Notes: generated by a model not told the origin, from the letters alone. A stretch of 64,000 nt of DNA from Schaalia georgiae DSM 6843 (GCF_000429245.1 NZ_AUBM01000012.1:1-64000); one strand, 5' to 3'; shown: positions 24,101 through 31,627, counted from the first letter of the stretch. A program made the numbers and translations.

Positions 24101-24210
24101 CCCTGAGCCCCGGCCACCCCCTCACCATCACGGTCCGGGAGAACCTCGAAACCCTTGAACGCGAAACGAACCCGGCCACCGCCTCGTCCCCCGAATCGAG
24201 TGAGGAATGA
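21139..24210 (+). CDS. STAND (NB-ARC) ATPase with C-terminal TPR repeats
   Basis: 1023 residues. Residues 1-220 are a helical N-terminal region without recognisable catalytic motifs. Residues ~220-600 form the NB-ARC ATPase: Walker A GMAGCGKS (257-264), Walker B LVIFDN (334-339), sensor-like VVATARS (358-364), DLPLALAQ (the GLPLA motif, 409-416) and an MHD-like VHRL (546-549). From ~657 follow eight 42-residue kinesin-light-chain-type TPRs (pattern HPDTL..NLA.AY...G....AI.L.EDTL...R..LG) and a half-repeat. STAND proteins of this build act as ligand-triggered switches, often in phage defence. GC content is visibly below that of neighbouring genes, suggesting transfer. It is the first gene of a coupled operon; the stop overlaps the next ATG. 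The target is unknown. Confidence 0.9.
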   Translation: MDPVLVSVAGLGAPVVKFLLRASGQDTGASLVGDAQEGLVLLARLRGQVNDKNHAVAKRIEKTVAGRVRGMYQKCRDQGVGTECLDGVATEVERLLGRVAADESLVLEAVRFPDGFADLLHDLGDPIRAELFEWSEPYFNEIVDAVAGEYIRLAPWSPNFKIEALKYVMGALDRIEEGVDEVRLGVSKGLENDQVTHGKLDVLLARSDPSTTVDARPGRVLFGGRPDVASGFVERGEQGRLRSLVIDERQGRTVLVGMAGCGKSQLASALAQWCEEAGWGVVAWVSAETKAAVKSDLVELANRLGIDTNDKPTEDQMIRRCLDHLKSPALGDRLVIFDNVEDFEDLADLVPQGAGLRVVATARSREASSAWEPVEVEVLPRPDSIDLVQSIMGTQDEKAADAVAERLGDLPLALAQAAETARNKRWSLQEYLVRLEAFSSDRVIRRIPGDSYADDVSIALLMAADSALSHLKGDSRDAARRQLGALAVLAESGVPTHWLDPRADADKTDRDANARDDTAEDAHRALTALLNASEVQQSADGGVTMVHRLQAQVLRENWNPEEWTEAFDAAAGLLGQVNIDRLPRNNAEGRRRETLDLIDQLRAIAAQDYSHPLFEREQVRVCLHHAFRHANDLGLPYEVLTLRDAVSAVEDILGTNQPDTLSFHNNLALAYQRTGHICAAIAVFEDTLTQCRETLGAAHPVTLASQGHLADALRQGDRLSEALILLEDTLAYHRDILGPTHTDTLASQTNLALAYQDAGRLDEAIALDKDTLTIKRKVLGIRHPATLASQDNLALAYQAAGRFNEALVLHEDALVQHRKVLGPNHPDTLISAYNLATIYRMTGKLDQAIPLYEDTLIRRRKVLGPNHPDTLISACDLANAYFRKGKLEKAIPLYEDTLKRRRTDLGATDPETLRSQNNLAAAYRAAGRLAKAIALHEDTLTQLRKTLGNIHPDALASQYNLAYTYQAAGRLDDARALFKDTLEVCEEALSPGHPLTITVRENLETLERETNPATASSPESSEE
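23589..23761 (+). repeat. identical 47-base repeat inside the TPR array
   Basis: Positions 23589-23635 and 23715-23761 are identical over 47 bases and lie 126 bases (exactly 42 codons, one TPR unit) apart. Other TPR units in the gene differ much more at DNA level. This suggests recent unit duplication or gene conversion. Confidence 0.85.
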
Positions 24211-25316
24211 ACGCCGCAGACCCCGCTGCCCAGCGGAACGCCCGCGCGCACCGGTACTTGGAGGAAGGCAGGGGTGACCTCGCGATCCCCCTGTTCGAGG
24301 ACGAACTCGCCCACAGGCGGGAAGCCCTGGGGCCCGACCACCCCGACACGCTCACCGCGCAGAGCAACCTCGCCACCGCCTACCAGGCGGCGGGCGCGCT
24401 CGATGAGGCCATCGCCCTGTACGGCGGCGCCCTCGCGCTGAGCCGCGAGGCGCTGGGCCAGGCGCACCCCGACACCCTCGCGACGCAATCGAACCTCGCG
24501 ACCGTGTACCTCGACGCGGGCCGCCTCGACGAGGCCACTACTCTCCTGGAGGGCACCCTCGCCAAACGCCGCGCGACCCTTGGGCTCACCGACCCCGATA
24601 CGGTCGCCTCCCAGGGACTCCTCGCCACCGCGTACCTGGATGCGGGCAGGCTCGGCGAGGCCACCGCCCTGCTGGAGGACACCCTCGCCCAGCACCGCGC
24701 CCTCCTGGGACCCGCGCACCCGGACACGCTCACCTCCCAAAGCATCCTGGCGGGCGCCTACCTGGAGGCGGGCCGCCTGGACGAGGCCATTGCCCTGCAC
24801 GAGCAGACCCTCGGGCGACGCCGCGAGACCCTGGGGCCCGACCACCCCAGCACCCTCACGTCCCAGGGCGGCCTCGCCGCCGCCCACGTGAAAGCAGGAG
24901 CATTCGACCGGGCGATCCCACTGCTCGAAGACGCCCTCACCCGGCTCCGCGCAGCGCTGGGCGCCGCACACCCCGACGCCCTCACCTGCCAGGCCAACCT
25001 GGCCACCGCCTACCGGAAGGCCGGAAGGCTCAACGAGGCCATCGCCCTGCTGGAGGACGCGCTCGCCCAGCACCGCGCGCTACTGGGACCCGCGCACCCC
25101 GGCACACTCACCGTCCAAGCCAATCTGGCCAACGCCTACCGGAAAGCGGGCCGCCTGGGCGAGGCGATCCCCCTGTACGAAGCGGCGCTCAAAACCTCCG
25201 AAGACGCCCTTGGCCCCGACCACCCCCTCACCGCCAACATCCGGCGCGACCTCGAATCCGCCAGACGGGCAGCGTCCCCGGCCCCCTCCTCGTCCCCCGA
25301 ATCGAGTGAAGAATGA
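24207..25316 (+). CDS. TPR-only protein (eight kinesin-light-chain-type repeats)
   Basis: 369 residues made almost entirely of 42-residue TPR units like those of the preceding NB-ARC protein, with no ATPase or enzymatic domain. No signal peptide or membrane segment is seen, so it is likely cytoplasmic. The ATG overlaps the upstream stop (ATGA). The C-terminus SSPESSEE repeats the last eight residues of the NB-ARC protein, and the N-terminus resembles that of the next gene, so the three arose by tandem duplication. The DNA is much more GC-rich than the upstream gene. It may be a scaffold, co-sensor or decoy; none is proven. Confidence 0.88.
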   Translation: MNAADPAAQRNARAHRYLEEGRGDLAIPLFEDELAHRREALGPDHPDTLTAQSNLATAYQAAGALDEAIALYGGALALSREALGQAHPDTLATQSNLATVYLDAGRLDEATTLLEGTLAKRRATLGLTDPDTVASQGLLATAYLDAGRLGEATALLEDTLAQHRALLGPAHPDTLTSQSILAGAYLEAGRLDEAIALHEQTLGRRRETLGPDHPSTLTSQGGLAAAHVKAGAFDRAIPLLEDALTRLRAALGAAHPDALTCQANLATAYRKAGRLNEAIALLEDALAQHRALLGPAHPGTLTVQANLANAYRKAGRLGEAIPLYEAALKTSEDALGPDHPLTANIRRDLESARRAASPAPSSSPESSEE

Positions 25317-25666
25317 ACGACGCAGACCCCATCGCAGAGCGCAACGCCCTGGCCCGCCGATACCAGGCCCGGGGAGAGTTCGATCAGGCCATCGCCCTGT
25401 TCGAGACGAACCTCCGCGAGCGCGCGGACCTGCGCGGAGCCGACAGCGCCGACACGCTGGCGGCCCGCAATGGCCTGGCGGCGGCCCACCAGCAGGCGGG
25501 TCGGCCCGCCGACGCCATCCCCCTGCTGGAGAGAGGCCTTGACGCGGTGCTCCGCTCTTCGGGACCCGACCACCCCTACGCGCCGGTCGCCCGCGCCAAC
25601 CTGGCCGCCGCCTACCGAGCGGCCGGGCGGGACGCGGAGGCCCTGAACTCGCCAGAGGAAGGATGA
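25313..25666 (+). CDS. small TPR protein
   Basis: 117 residues, about two and a half TPR units. The N-terminus MNDADPIAERNALARRY parallels MNAADPAAQRNARAHRY of the previous gene, so it looks like a shortened paralogue. The ATG overlaps the upstream stop and its own stop overlaps the vsr start (both ATGA). Too short to be a full superhelix; it may cap or bridge the larger TPR proteins or the nuclease. Confidence 0.82.
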   Translation: MNDADPIAERNALARRYQARGEFDQAIALFETNLRERADLRGADSADTLAARNGLAAAHQQAGRPADAIPLLERGLDAVLRSSGPDHPYAPVARANLAAAYRAAGRDAEALNSPEEG

Positions 25667-26202
25667 GCGGCGGGGACGGTGGGGGCTCGTGGGCGTCCAG
25701 CGAGGCGACGGCGCGCTCGATGCGCTCCAACACGCGCCGCGACACGGCTCCTGAGCTGGCGATCCGCCGCCTCCTGCACGCCCGGGGCTACCGGTACCGC
25801 GTGGACTTCGCGCCGTGGCCCAACAAGCGGCGGCGCGCGGACATCGTGTTCACGCGCCTCAAGGTCGCCGTGTTCGTCGACGGGTGCTTCTGGCACGCCT
25901 GCCCGGAGCACTCGCGCGTCCCCCGCACCAACCGCGAGTACTGGGAAGCGAAGCTCAAGCGGAACGCCCGGCGCGACCTCGACACCACGTCCATGTGCCA
26001 AGAGGAGGGGTGGACCGTGCTGAGGATCTGGGAGCACGTGCCCGCCGACGAGGCGGTCGCCATGATCGTCAAGGCGCTGGTGGCGGCTTCGGGCGCCGAC
26101 GGGCTGACGGGTGATGGGGCTGAGTCGGAAGGTTCCGCCACAAAGTCGGAAGGCGCCGACGAGCAGCCAGACAGCGCTGACGCGGAACCGGCAGGCGGCT
26201 GA
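25663..26202 (+). CDS. vsr: Very-short-patch-repair (Vsr) type DNA endonuclease
   Basis: 179 residues. Vsr signature complete: RDTAPE (Glu31), RADIVF (catalytic Asp60), VFVDGCFWH (His78), CPEH (His83), NREYWEAKLKRNARRD, GWTVLRIWEH. Canonical Vsr nicks 5' of T in T:G mismatches left by 5-methylcytosine deamination and is usually beside a cytosine methylase gene. None is found in this window. Here it is the last gene of the NB-ARC/TPR operon, coupled by ATGA, so it may be that system's nuclease. The last ~40 residues are an acidic, low-complexity tail beyond the normal domain. Confidence 0.92.
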   Translation: MSGGDGGGSWASSEATARSMRSNTRRDTAPELAIRRLLHARGYRYRVDFAPWPNKRRRADIVFTRLKVAVFVDGCFWHACPEHSRVPRTNREYWEAKLKRNARRDLDTTSMCQEEGWTVLRIWEHVPADEAVAMIVKALVAASGADGLTGDGAESEGSATKSEGADEQPDSADAEPAGG

Positions 26203-26290
26203 CCGGCGGGAGGCGGTCGGCGGGCGGCTGACGGGCAGTCGACGGGTGGCGCACGCAGGCACCGCGTCACTGATCGCACGCAAGGACCCC

Positions 26291-26378
26291 GGATTACGCA
26301 ACATGCTGCGCACACAACGGCTTGATTCCAACGATCTCCGCCTGGCTGTGTTACGTAAATCCGAGCCTTGTGTGCGGA
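26291..26378. repeat. interleaved inverted repeats after vsr
   Basis: GGATTACGCAACA (26291-26303) recurs inverted and near-identical as TGTTACGTAAATCC (26349-26362). GCGCACACAACGGCT (from 26308) recurs inverted as AGCCTTGTGTGCGG (26364-26377). The order arm1, arm2, arm1', arm2' could form a pseudoknot-like RNA or be a decayed mobile-element end. The local AT content is higher than around it. Confidence 0.5.
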
Positions 26379-26395
26379 ACACGGGGAGCGGGTGG

Positions 26396-26436
26396 CTTCC
26401 CCGAGTTTAGCGGCCACGCCGCCGAACCCGGGGAAG
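26396..26436. terminator. long hairpin between convergent vsr and UDG genes
   Basis: CTTCCCCG (26396-26403) pairs with CGGGGAAG (26429-26436), with inner GTT/AAC and GCGGC/GCCGC pairs. It lies between the vsr operon and the oppositely directed glycosylase gene and probably ends both transcripts. GGAACACGGG occurs on both sides of it (26376 and 26440 regions). There is no T-tract. Confidence 0.5.
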
Positions 26437-26467
26437 CCCGGAACACGGGTAACGGCCGAGGACCGGG

Positions 26468-27151
26468 CTACCCGGTCCCCCCGCGTCCCTGTGCGCCCGG
26501 GCCGCCGGTCGGCGGCGACGGCGAATCGGAGGGCTCCGCGTCCCCCAGCGCCCGGGCCACCGCCTCGCGCAGCAGGGGCACGGTCTCCCGCTCGAACCAC
26601 GGGTTGCGTTTGCGCCAGCCGATATTGAGGGGCGAGGGGTGGACCAGGGGGAAGAATCCGTCCGGCGCTCCGGCGGCGTTCGCCACGGTCTCGGTCAAGG
26701 TCCGCCCCGCCCAGTTCCCCAGGTAGTAGCGCTGCGCGTAGGCGCCGACGAGGATGGTGAGGCGCACCCGCGGCATGAGGGCCAGGAGCCTGGGGTGCCA
26801 CGTGGGCGCGAAGTCCTTGCGGGGCGGCAGGTCACCGTGCGGGCCCTTGCCGGGGTAGTAGAAGTCCATAGGCATCAGGGCGAACAGGTCCGGGTCGTAG
26901 AACTGCTGGTCCGTGACGGCGAGCCACTGCCGCAGCAGGCGCCCGCTGGCGTCGTTCCAGGGCTTGAGGGTCTGCTGGGCGATCCTGCCCGGCGCTTGGC
27001 CGACCAGCACGATCCGCGATCTGGCGGACGCCGTGTAGACGGGCGGCCAGCCTTTGGCGCGCATCCCCGCGTTCTCCGCCGCTGCGTTGATCTGGTCGAA
27101 GAGCAGGGGCCCGGCTCCGCTGTCCCCCGTCGTCTGATCGGTGATGCTCAT
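26468..27151 (-). CDS. Uracil-DNA glycosylase family protein
   Basis: 227 residues of the COG1573-like uracil-DNA glycosylase superfamily. Motif A is GQAPGRIAQQ with a following LKPWNDASG, and motif B is HPSPLN. The iron-sulfur cysteines of family 4/5 enzymes are absent. Expected to excise uracil (or a related base) from DNA. ATG at 27151; a GTG three codons upstream is possible. It is convergent with vsr, another enzyme acting on deamination products. The C-terminal ~25 residues are Pro/Gly-rich and probably disordered. Confidence 0.88.
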   Translation of the reverse strand: MSITDQTTGDSGAGPLLFDQINAAAENAGMRAKGWPPVYTASARSRIVLVGQAPGRIAQQTLKPWNDASGRLLRQWLAVTDQQFYDPDLFALMPMDFYYPGKGPHGDLPPRKDFAPTWHPRLLALMPRVRLTILVGAYAQRYYLGNWAGRTLTETVANAAGAPDGFFPLVHPSPLNIGWRKRNPWFERETVPLLREAVARALGDAEPSDSPSPPTGGPGAQGRGGTG

Positions 27152-27307
27152 ACGCCCCACAGTACCCGGGGCGCGTGGGAGGCGATGTGCGCGGCGGACT
27201 GCCCGGAGGCAGTGGCGACGCGCTATCCGGCCCTACTCGCTCTGTCCGCGCGCTCCACTAGATCGAGCGCTCATCCAGAGTGTCCACGGCAGAGTGCCTA
27301 TGGAGAA

Positions 27308-27332
27308 GCGGCGCACCCTGTGGGCGCGCCGC
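27308..27332 (-). terminator. hairpin after tRNA-Val
   Basis: GCGGCGC/GCGCCGC arms with an inner CCC/GGG pair around TGT, 6 bases past the 3' end of the tRNA. No T-tract. The 150 bases between it and the glycosylase start show no gene. Confidence 0.4.
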
Positions 27333-27337
27333 CTGGG

Positions 27338-27411
27338 TGGGCCCTACCGGGTTCGAACCGATGACCTTCTGGGTGTAAACCAGATGCTCTAGCCGACTGA
27401 GCTAAAGGCCC
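27338..27411 (-). tRNA. tRNA-Val (anticodon UAC)
   Basis: 74 nt cloverleaf on the minus strand: acceptor GGGCCTT/AGGGCCC, D arm GCTC..GAGC, anticodon stem TCTGG/CCAGA with loop TTTACAC (anticodon TAC, reads GUA), T arm ATCGG-TTCGAAC-CCGGT. The 3' CCA is not encoded (ACCC follows the acceptor stem), so it is added after transcription. Confidence 0.96.
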
Positions 27412-27431
27412 CATATGCGCTGACCAGCTTA

Positions 27432-27872
27432 TCAGGAACTCGGCCAGCGGGCGGGGTCCGCCTGCCCCTCCCCCATCCCGATCTCTATGGGCTCGCCGGG
27501 ATACAGATCCGCCAGCGCGTAGCCTATGCCCGCGTGGTCGAAGGCGCGCCGCACAGCCGCTCCGGCCCACGCGGAGCGCTCGTCCGCGCCCGGGTGGGCG
27601 AGGACGACCAGTGGCATCCCCAGGGCGCGCGCCCCTTCCACGAGTCCGTCCGCAGTGAGCGGCGGCTCCGTTTCCCCGTGGTCCCCCACGGCCCCCGAGC
27701 GGACGACGGCCACCCATAGCGGCCCCATCACTGTCGCGGATTCGCGCATCATGTCCACGGTCGTCCTGCCTGCGGCAATGTGGATCGCGCACGCTTCGGC
27801 GTTGATCCAAAAACCGCTGACCCACTGTTCCTCGGCGGCACCGGCGGAGGGCGTGACAGCCCAGATGAGCAC
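27432..27872 (-). CDS. protein of unknown function downstream of DUF3052
   Basis: About 146 residues from the GTG at 27872; the start is not fixed, because the frame stays open into the DUF3052 gene and no strong ribosome site was found. It has alternating hydrophobic beta-like stretches (AVLIWAVTPS, LWVAVVRSG, MPLVVLAHPG) that suggest a globular alpha/beta protein. I do not recognise the family. It follows DUF3052 on the same strand with at most a short gap, and in aceE neighbourhoods of other actinobacteria a conserved unknown gene often sits here. The stop lies 21 bases from the tRNA. Confidence 0.6.
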   Translation of the reverse strand: MLIWAVTPSAGAAEEQWVSGFWINAEACAIHIAAGRTTVDMMRESATVMGPLWVAVVRSGAVGDHGETEPPLTADGLVEGARALGMPLVVLAHPGADERSAWAGAAVRRAFDHAGIGYALADLYPGEPIEIGMGEGQADPARWPSS

Positions 27873-27934
27873 GGCGTCGGAGACGACGGCCTCCGCGTTC
27901 TCCTCGAAGGTCCGCTTTCGGAGGCGGGCGCGCC

Positions 27935-28333
27935 CTACCGTTGGCGGGGGCGGGCGGTCAGGCGGATGCCTGCCCACCGGTTGCCCACGGACGCGGCCGT
28001 CGTCGAGTGCAGGCCGGCGATAGTGGCGGCGTCCTCCACGTCGGCGACGGGCAGGGAGCCCGTGCGGCCCGGCTTGGGGATGAGGACCCAGATGAGCCCG
28101 CCGTCGTCCAGATTGCTCAGGGCGTCCACGAGGACATCCGCGAGGTCCTCCTCCTCGGCGTCGTCGGCGCGCCACCAGACGATCGCGCCGTCGACGACGT
28201 CGCCGTAATCGACGTCGACCAGTTGTTCCGCCGTCGAAGCCTCCACCGCCTCGCGCAACTGCTGGTCCACGTCATCATCGACGTAGAACTCCTGGATGAT
28301 CTGCCCTCTCGTGAATCCCAGGTTCATCGGCAT
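27935..28333 (-). CDS. DUF3052 family protein
   Basis: 132 residues matching the actinobacterial DUF3052 family: NLGFTRGQIIQEFYVDDDVD near the N-terminus, and DDGGLIWVLIPKPGRTG. It sits divergently next to aceE, the same linkage as in mycobacteria and corynebacteria. Function unknown; the linkage suggests a role tied to pyruvate metabolism. Start ATG at 28333, with a second ATG two codons later. Confidence 0.9.
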   Translation of the reverse strand: MPMNLGFTRGQIIQEFYVDDDVDQQLREAVEASTAEQLVDVDYGDVVDGAIVWWRADDAEEEDLADVLVDALSNLDDGGLIWVLIPKPGRTGSLPVADVEDAATIAGLHSTTAASVGNRWAGIRLTARPRQR

Positions 28334-28392
28334 GTCGGAGCACCGCCGTCCACGGACGCGGCGCTGAGCGCTGCTTCAAATATCACCTCTTC

Positions 28393-28398
28393 ATACTA
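28393..28398 (-). promoter_or_regulatory. -10 box for DUF3052
   Basis: Minus strand TAGTAT, with TTGCCC 19 bases further upstream (28423-28418), about 60 bases before the DUF3052 start. The long spacer matches that of the ppgK promoter. Confidence 0.35.
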
Positions 28399-28531
28399 GG
28401 ACATGCCCGCAGCCCTGGGGCAAGCCCAGCCGTTCCACCCGGTCGGGCGGGCGCACCGGACGAAAGCGGCTAAGCCGCAGTTCGCGCGGAGCCCGCCCTG
28501 ACCGATCGGCAAACAACGGGCACCGGCCCCG

Positions 28532-28612
28532 ACTCAAAATGAGTTGATTCTCATGGCGAGTCTGGATGAAGGAACGCTCGCAATTCCACACGCACAGTGG
28601 GACAATGGTCCC
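28532..28612 (+). promoter_or_regulatory. palindromes in the aceE upstream region
   Basis: The 361-base divergent region 28334-28694 has three inverted repeats in front of aceE. They are ACTCA-AAA-TGAGT (28532-28544), the overlapping ATGAG-6-CTCAT (28539-28554), and GGGAC-AATG-GTCCC (28599-28612). They are candidate operators controlling pyruvate dehydrogenase E1. No confident -35/-10 pair was identified; GACAAT within the last palindrome is a possible -10. Confidence 0.4.
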
Positions 28613-28694
28613 GATATGCGATGGTGCCGTGGCGCGCCGACGCGGGTACGAACGCGCTGCGCGAGCAGCATCCAACACAGCTGGAAGGTGAGCC

Positions 28695-31439
28695 GTGAGC
28701 CAACTCCATGAGAGCCATCCCGTCGTCAACGGGCTGATCCCCCAGGTACCCGACAACGACCCCCAGGAGACCCGCGAGTGGGTTGAGTCCCTGTCGGGGC
28801 TCATCAACGAGAAGGGCGGCCCCCGCGCCCGCTACGTCCTGCTGCACATGCTCGACGAGGCGCGCCGCAACGGAGTGCAGCTGCCCCAGGAGTACACGAC
28901 CCCCTACATCAACACGATCCCCGTCGACCAGGAGCCCTACTTCCCCGGCGACGAGGCGATGGAGCGCCAGTACCGGCGTTGGATCCGCTGGAACGCCGCC
29001 GTCCAGGTGACGCGCGCCCAGCGCCCCGGCGTCAAGGTCGGCGGGCACATCTCGTCCTACGCCTCGGTGTCCACCCTCTACGAGGTGGGCCTCAACCACT
29101 TCTTCCGCGGCAAGGACCACCCCGGTGGCGGCGACCACGTGTTCTTCCAGGGGCACGCCTCGCCCGGCCCCTACGCGCGCGCTTTCCTGGAGGGCCGCCT
29201 GTCCCAGGAGGAGATGGACGGCTTCCGCCAGCAGGCCTCCACCCGCCAAGGCCTGCCTTCTTACCCGCACCCCCGCCAACTGCCCGGCTTCTGGGAGTAC
29301 CCCACGGTCTCCCTCGGCCTGGGCCCCGCCGAGGGCATCTACCAGGCGTGGTTCGACCGCTACCTGCACTTGGGCGGCATCAAGGACACCTCCCAGCAGC
29401 ACACGTGGGTGTTCCTCGGCGACGGCGAGATGGACGAGCCCGAGTCGCGGGGAATGCTGCAGCTGGCCGCCCAGCAGCGCCTGGACAACCTCACCTTCGT
29501 CATCAACTGCAACCTGCAGCGCCTCGACGGGCCCGTGCGCGGCAACGGCAAGATCATCCAGGAGCTCGAGGCGTTCTTCAAGGGTGCCGGCTGGAACGTC
29601 ATCAAAGTCATCTGGGGGCGTGGCTGGGACCAGTTGCTCGCAGCCGACAAGGACGACGCCCTGGTCCACCTGATGAACGAGACGCTCGACGGCGACTACC
29701 AGACCTTCAAGGCCAACGACGGCGCCTACGTGCGCGAGCACTTCTTCGGGCGCGACCCGCGCACCAAGGAGCTGGTGCGGAACTGGACCGACGAGCAGAT
29801 CTGGGGGCTCAAGCGCGGCGGGCACGACTACCGCAAGGTCTACGCCGCCTACAAGGCCGCCATGGAGCACACCGGCCAGCCCACCGTCATCCTGGCGCAC
29901 ACGATCAAGGGCTACGCGCTGGGCAGCCACTTCGCTGGCCGCAACTCGACGCACCAGATGAAGAAGCTGACCGTCGAGGACGCCAAGCAGCTGCGCGACC
30001 GCCTGCAGATCCCCATCACCGACGAGGAGCTGGAGCGCGACCCCTACCAGCCGCCCTACTACATGCCCCCCGCCGACCACCCCGCCCTGCAGTACATGAA
30101 GGAGCGCCGCGAGGTGCTGGGCGGGTGGGTGCCCGAGCGCCGCGCCGACCGCCAGCCCAAGCTGCCCCCCTTGCCCACACGCCCCTTCGAGGCGCTGTCG
30201 AAGGGTTCGGGCAAGCTGGAGGTCGCCTCGACGATGGCCCTGGTGCGCCTCATCAAGGACCTCATGAAGGACAAGTCGGTCGGCAGGTACTTCGTGCCGA
30301 TCATCCCCGACGAGGCGCGGACTTTCGGCCTGGACGCGATCTTCCCGTCAGCGAAGATCTTCAACACGACCGGCCAGTCGTACACGCCCGTGGACGCGGA
30401 CATGATGCTGTCCTACCGGGAGTCCGAGCACGGCCGGATCCTGCACACCGGGATCACCGAGGCGGGGTCGGCGGCCGCCTTCCAGGTGGTGGGCACCGCC
30501 TACGCCACGCACGGCCTGCCGATGGTGCCGATCTACATCTTCTACTCGATGTTCGGCTTCCAGCGCACCGGCGACCAGTTCTGGGCGGCGGGCGACCAGC
30601 TCTCCAAAGGTTTCGTCATCGGCGCCACCGCCGGGCGCACCACCCTGGCCGGTGAGGGCCTGCAGCACATGGACGGCCACTCGCACGTGCTGGCGGCCAC
30701 CAACCACGCCTTCGTCAACTACGACCCGGCCTACGCCTACGAGATCCGCCACATCATGGCGGACGGCCTGCAGCGCATGTACGGGGACGCCGGCGGGCGC
30801 GACCCGAACGTCATGTACTACATCACGGTGTACAACGAGCCGATCCACCAGCCCACCGAGCCCGCGGGCCTCGATGTGGAGGGCGTCGTCAAGGGCATCT
30901 ACAAGCTCGACGGGCACACCGGCTCCGGCGGCCCCAAGGCGCAGCTGCTCGCCTCGGGCGTGGGCGTGCCGTGGGCGCGCGAGGCCCGGCGCCTGCTGGC
31001 CGAGGACTGGGGCGTGGACGCCGCCGTGTGGTCGGTGACCTCGTGGTCCGAGCTGCGCCGCGACGGCCTGGAGGCCGACGAGCACAACTTCCTGCACCCC
31101 GAGGCTCAGCCGCGCACGCCGTTCGTCGCCGAGCGCCTGGCGGGCGCCGAGGGCCCCTTCGTGGCCTCCTCGGACTTCGACAAGATGCTGCCCGACCAGA
31201 TCCGCCAGTGGGTGCCCGGCGACTACCACGTGCTCGGCGCCGACGGCTTCGGATTCTCCGACACGCGCCGCGCTGCCCGCCGCTGGTACCACATCGACGC
31301 CGAGTCCATGGTGGTGCGCACCCTGGCGGCCCTGGCCTCGCGCGGCCAGGTGGCCCCCTCCGCCGTGCGGGCGGCCATCGACAAGTACGACCTGTTCAAC
31401 TGCGCGGTCCCCGGCTCCGACCACGCGGGCGAGGACTGA
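28695..31439 (+). CDS. aceE: Pyruvate dehydrogenase E1, homodimeric type
   Basis: 914 residues, full length for the homodimeric (AceE) enzyme that decarboxylates pyruvate with thiamine diphosphate and loads acetyl onto the lipoyl E2. The ThDP motif [27 protein letters not shown] is present, as are [16 protein letters not shown] and the conserved loop [22 protein letters not shown] at 28695 with GGAAGG upstream. E2 and E3 genes are not in the window; lipoate comes from LipB/LipA encoded at 17348-19080. It ends just before the first of two long direct repeats. Confidence 0.98.
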   Translation: MSQLHESHPVVNGLIPQVPDNDPQETREWVESLSGLINEKGGPRARYVLLHMLDEARRNGVQLPQEYTTPYINTIPVDQEPYFPGDEAMERQYRRWIRWNAAVQVTRAQRPGVKVGGHISSYASVSTLYEVGLNHFFRGKDHPGGGDHVFFQGHASPGPYARAFLEGRLSQEEMDGFRQQASTRQGLPSYPHPRQLPGFWEYPTVSLGLGPAEGIYQAWFDRYLHLGGIKDTSQQHTWVFLGDGEMDEPESRGMLQLAAQQRLDNLTFVINCNLQRLDGPVRGNGKIIQELEAFFKGAGWNVIKVIWGRGWDQLLAADKDDALVHLMNETLDGDYQTFKANDGAYVREHFFGRDPRTKELVRNWTDEQIWGLKRGGHDYRKVYAAYKAAMEHTGQPTVILAHTIKGYALGSHFAGRNSTHQMKKLTVEDAKQLRDRLQIPITDEELERDPYQPPYYMPPADHPALQYMKERREVLGGWVPERRADRQPKLPPLPTRPFEALSKGSGKLEVASTMALVRLIKDLMKDKSVGRYFVPIIPDEARTFGLDAIFPSAKIFNTTGQSYTPVDADMMLSYRESEHGRILHTGITEAGSAAAFQVVGTAYATHGLPMVPIYIFYSMFGFQRTGDQFWAAGDQLSKGFVIGATAGRTTLAGEGLQHMDGHSHVLAATNHAFVNYDPAYAYEIRHIMADGLQRMYGDAGGRDPNVMYYITVYNEPIHQPTEPAGLDVEGVVKGIYKLDGHTGSGGPKAQLLASGVGVPWAREARRLLAEDWGVDAAVWSVTSWSELRRDGLEADEHNFLHPEAQPRTPFVAERLAGAEGPFVASSDFDKMLPDQIRQWVPGDYHVLGADGFGFSDTRRAARRWYHIDAESMVVRTLAALASRGQVAPSAVRAAIDKYDLFNCAVPGSDHAGED

Positions 31440-31454
31440 TCCGGGCGCGTCTGG

Positions 31455-31595
31455 CCCGGGTAGTACGCGGGAAGTCGGGCAGCACCAACCAGCGCTGACC
31501 CGCGCGTGTCCGGGCGCGGCTGAGGTGGGCCAGCGCCGCCGCTCCGACTGACGGGGAACGAGGCCGGGCCCCTGCGGGGGCTCCGGCCTCCACCG
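31455..31595 (+). repeat. long direct repeat, copy 1
   Basis: 141 bases starting CCCGGGTAGTACGCGGGAAG and ending CTCCGGCCTCCACCG. It matches 34013-34154 except for about eight mismatches and one extra G in copy 2 (roughly 94% identity). It begins 16 bases after the aceE stop. It contains the hairpin GAGGCCGG...CCGGCCTC (31560-31590), probably the aceE terminator. Confidence 0.9.
31560..31590. terminator. terminator hairpin within repeat copy 1 (after aceE)
   Basis: GAGGCCGG paired with CCGGCCTC (the first arm carries GGG instead of GGGG in its continuation), with an inner GCCCC/GGGGC extension. No T-tract. It would end aceE transcription and also lies before the methylase gene. Confidence 0.6.
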
Positions 31596-31627
31596 CACGT
31601 GCGCACCCTCCATGGAAGAATGAGGAC

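Noticed and set aside
26111-26410. A 99-codon frame overlapping the end of vsr
   Set aside because: Out of frame with vsr, no ribosome site, and it runs through the inverted repeats and hairpin region; no recognisable protein features.
27338-27411. tRNA-Val as an integration site for the NB-ARC/Vsr operon
   Set aside because: No second copy of the tRNA 3' end was found near the other edge (around 21000) and no integrase lies in the stretch; XerC at 54859 is the chromosomal enzyme.
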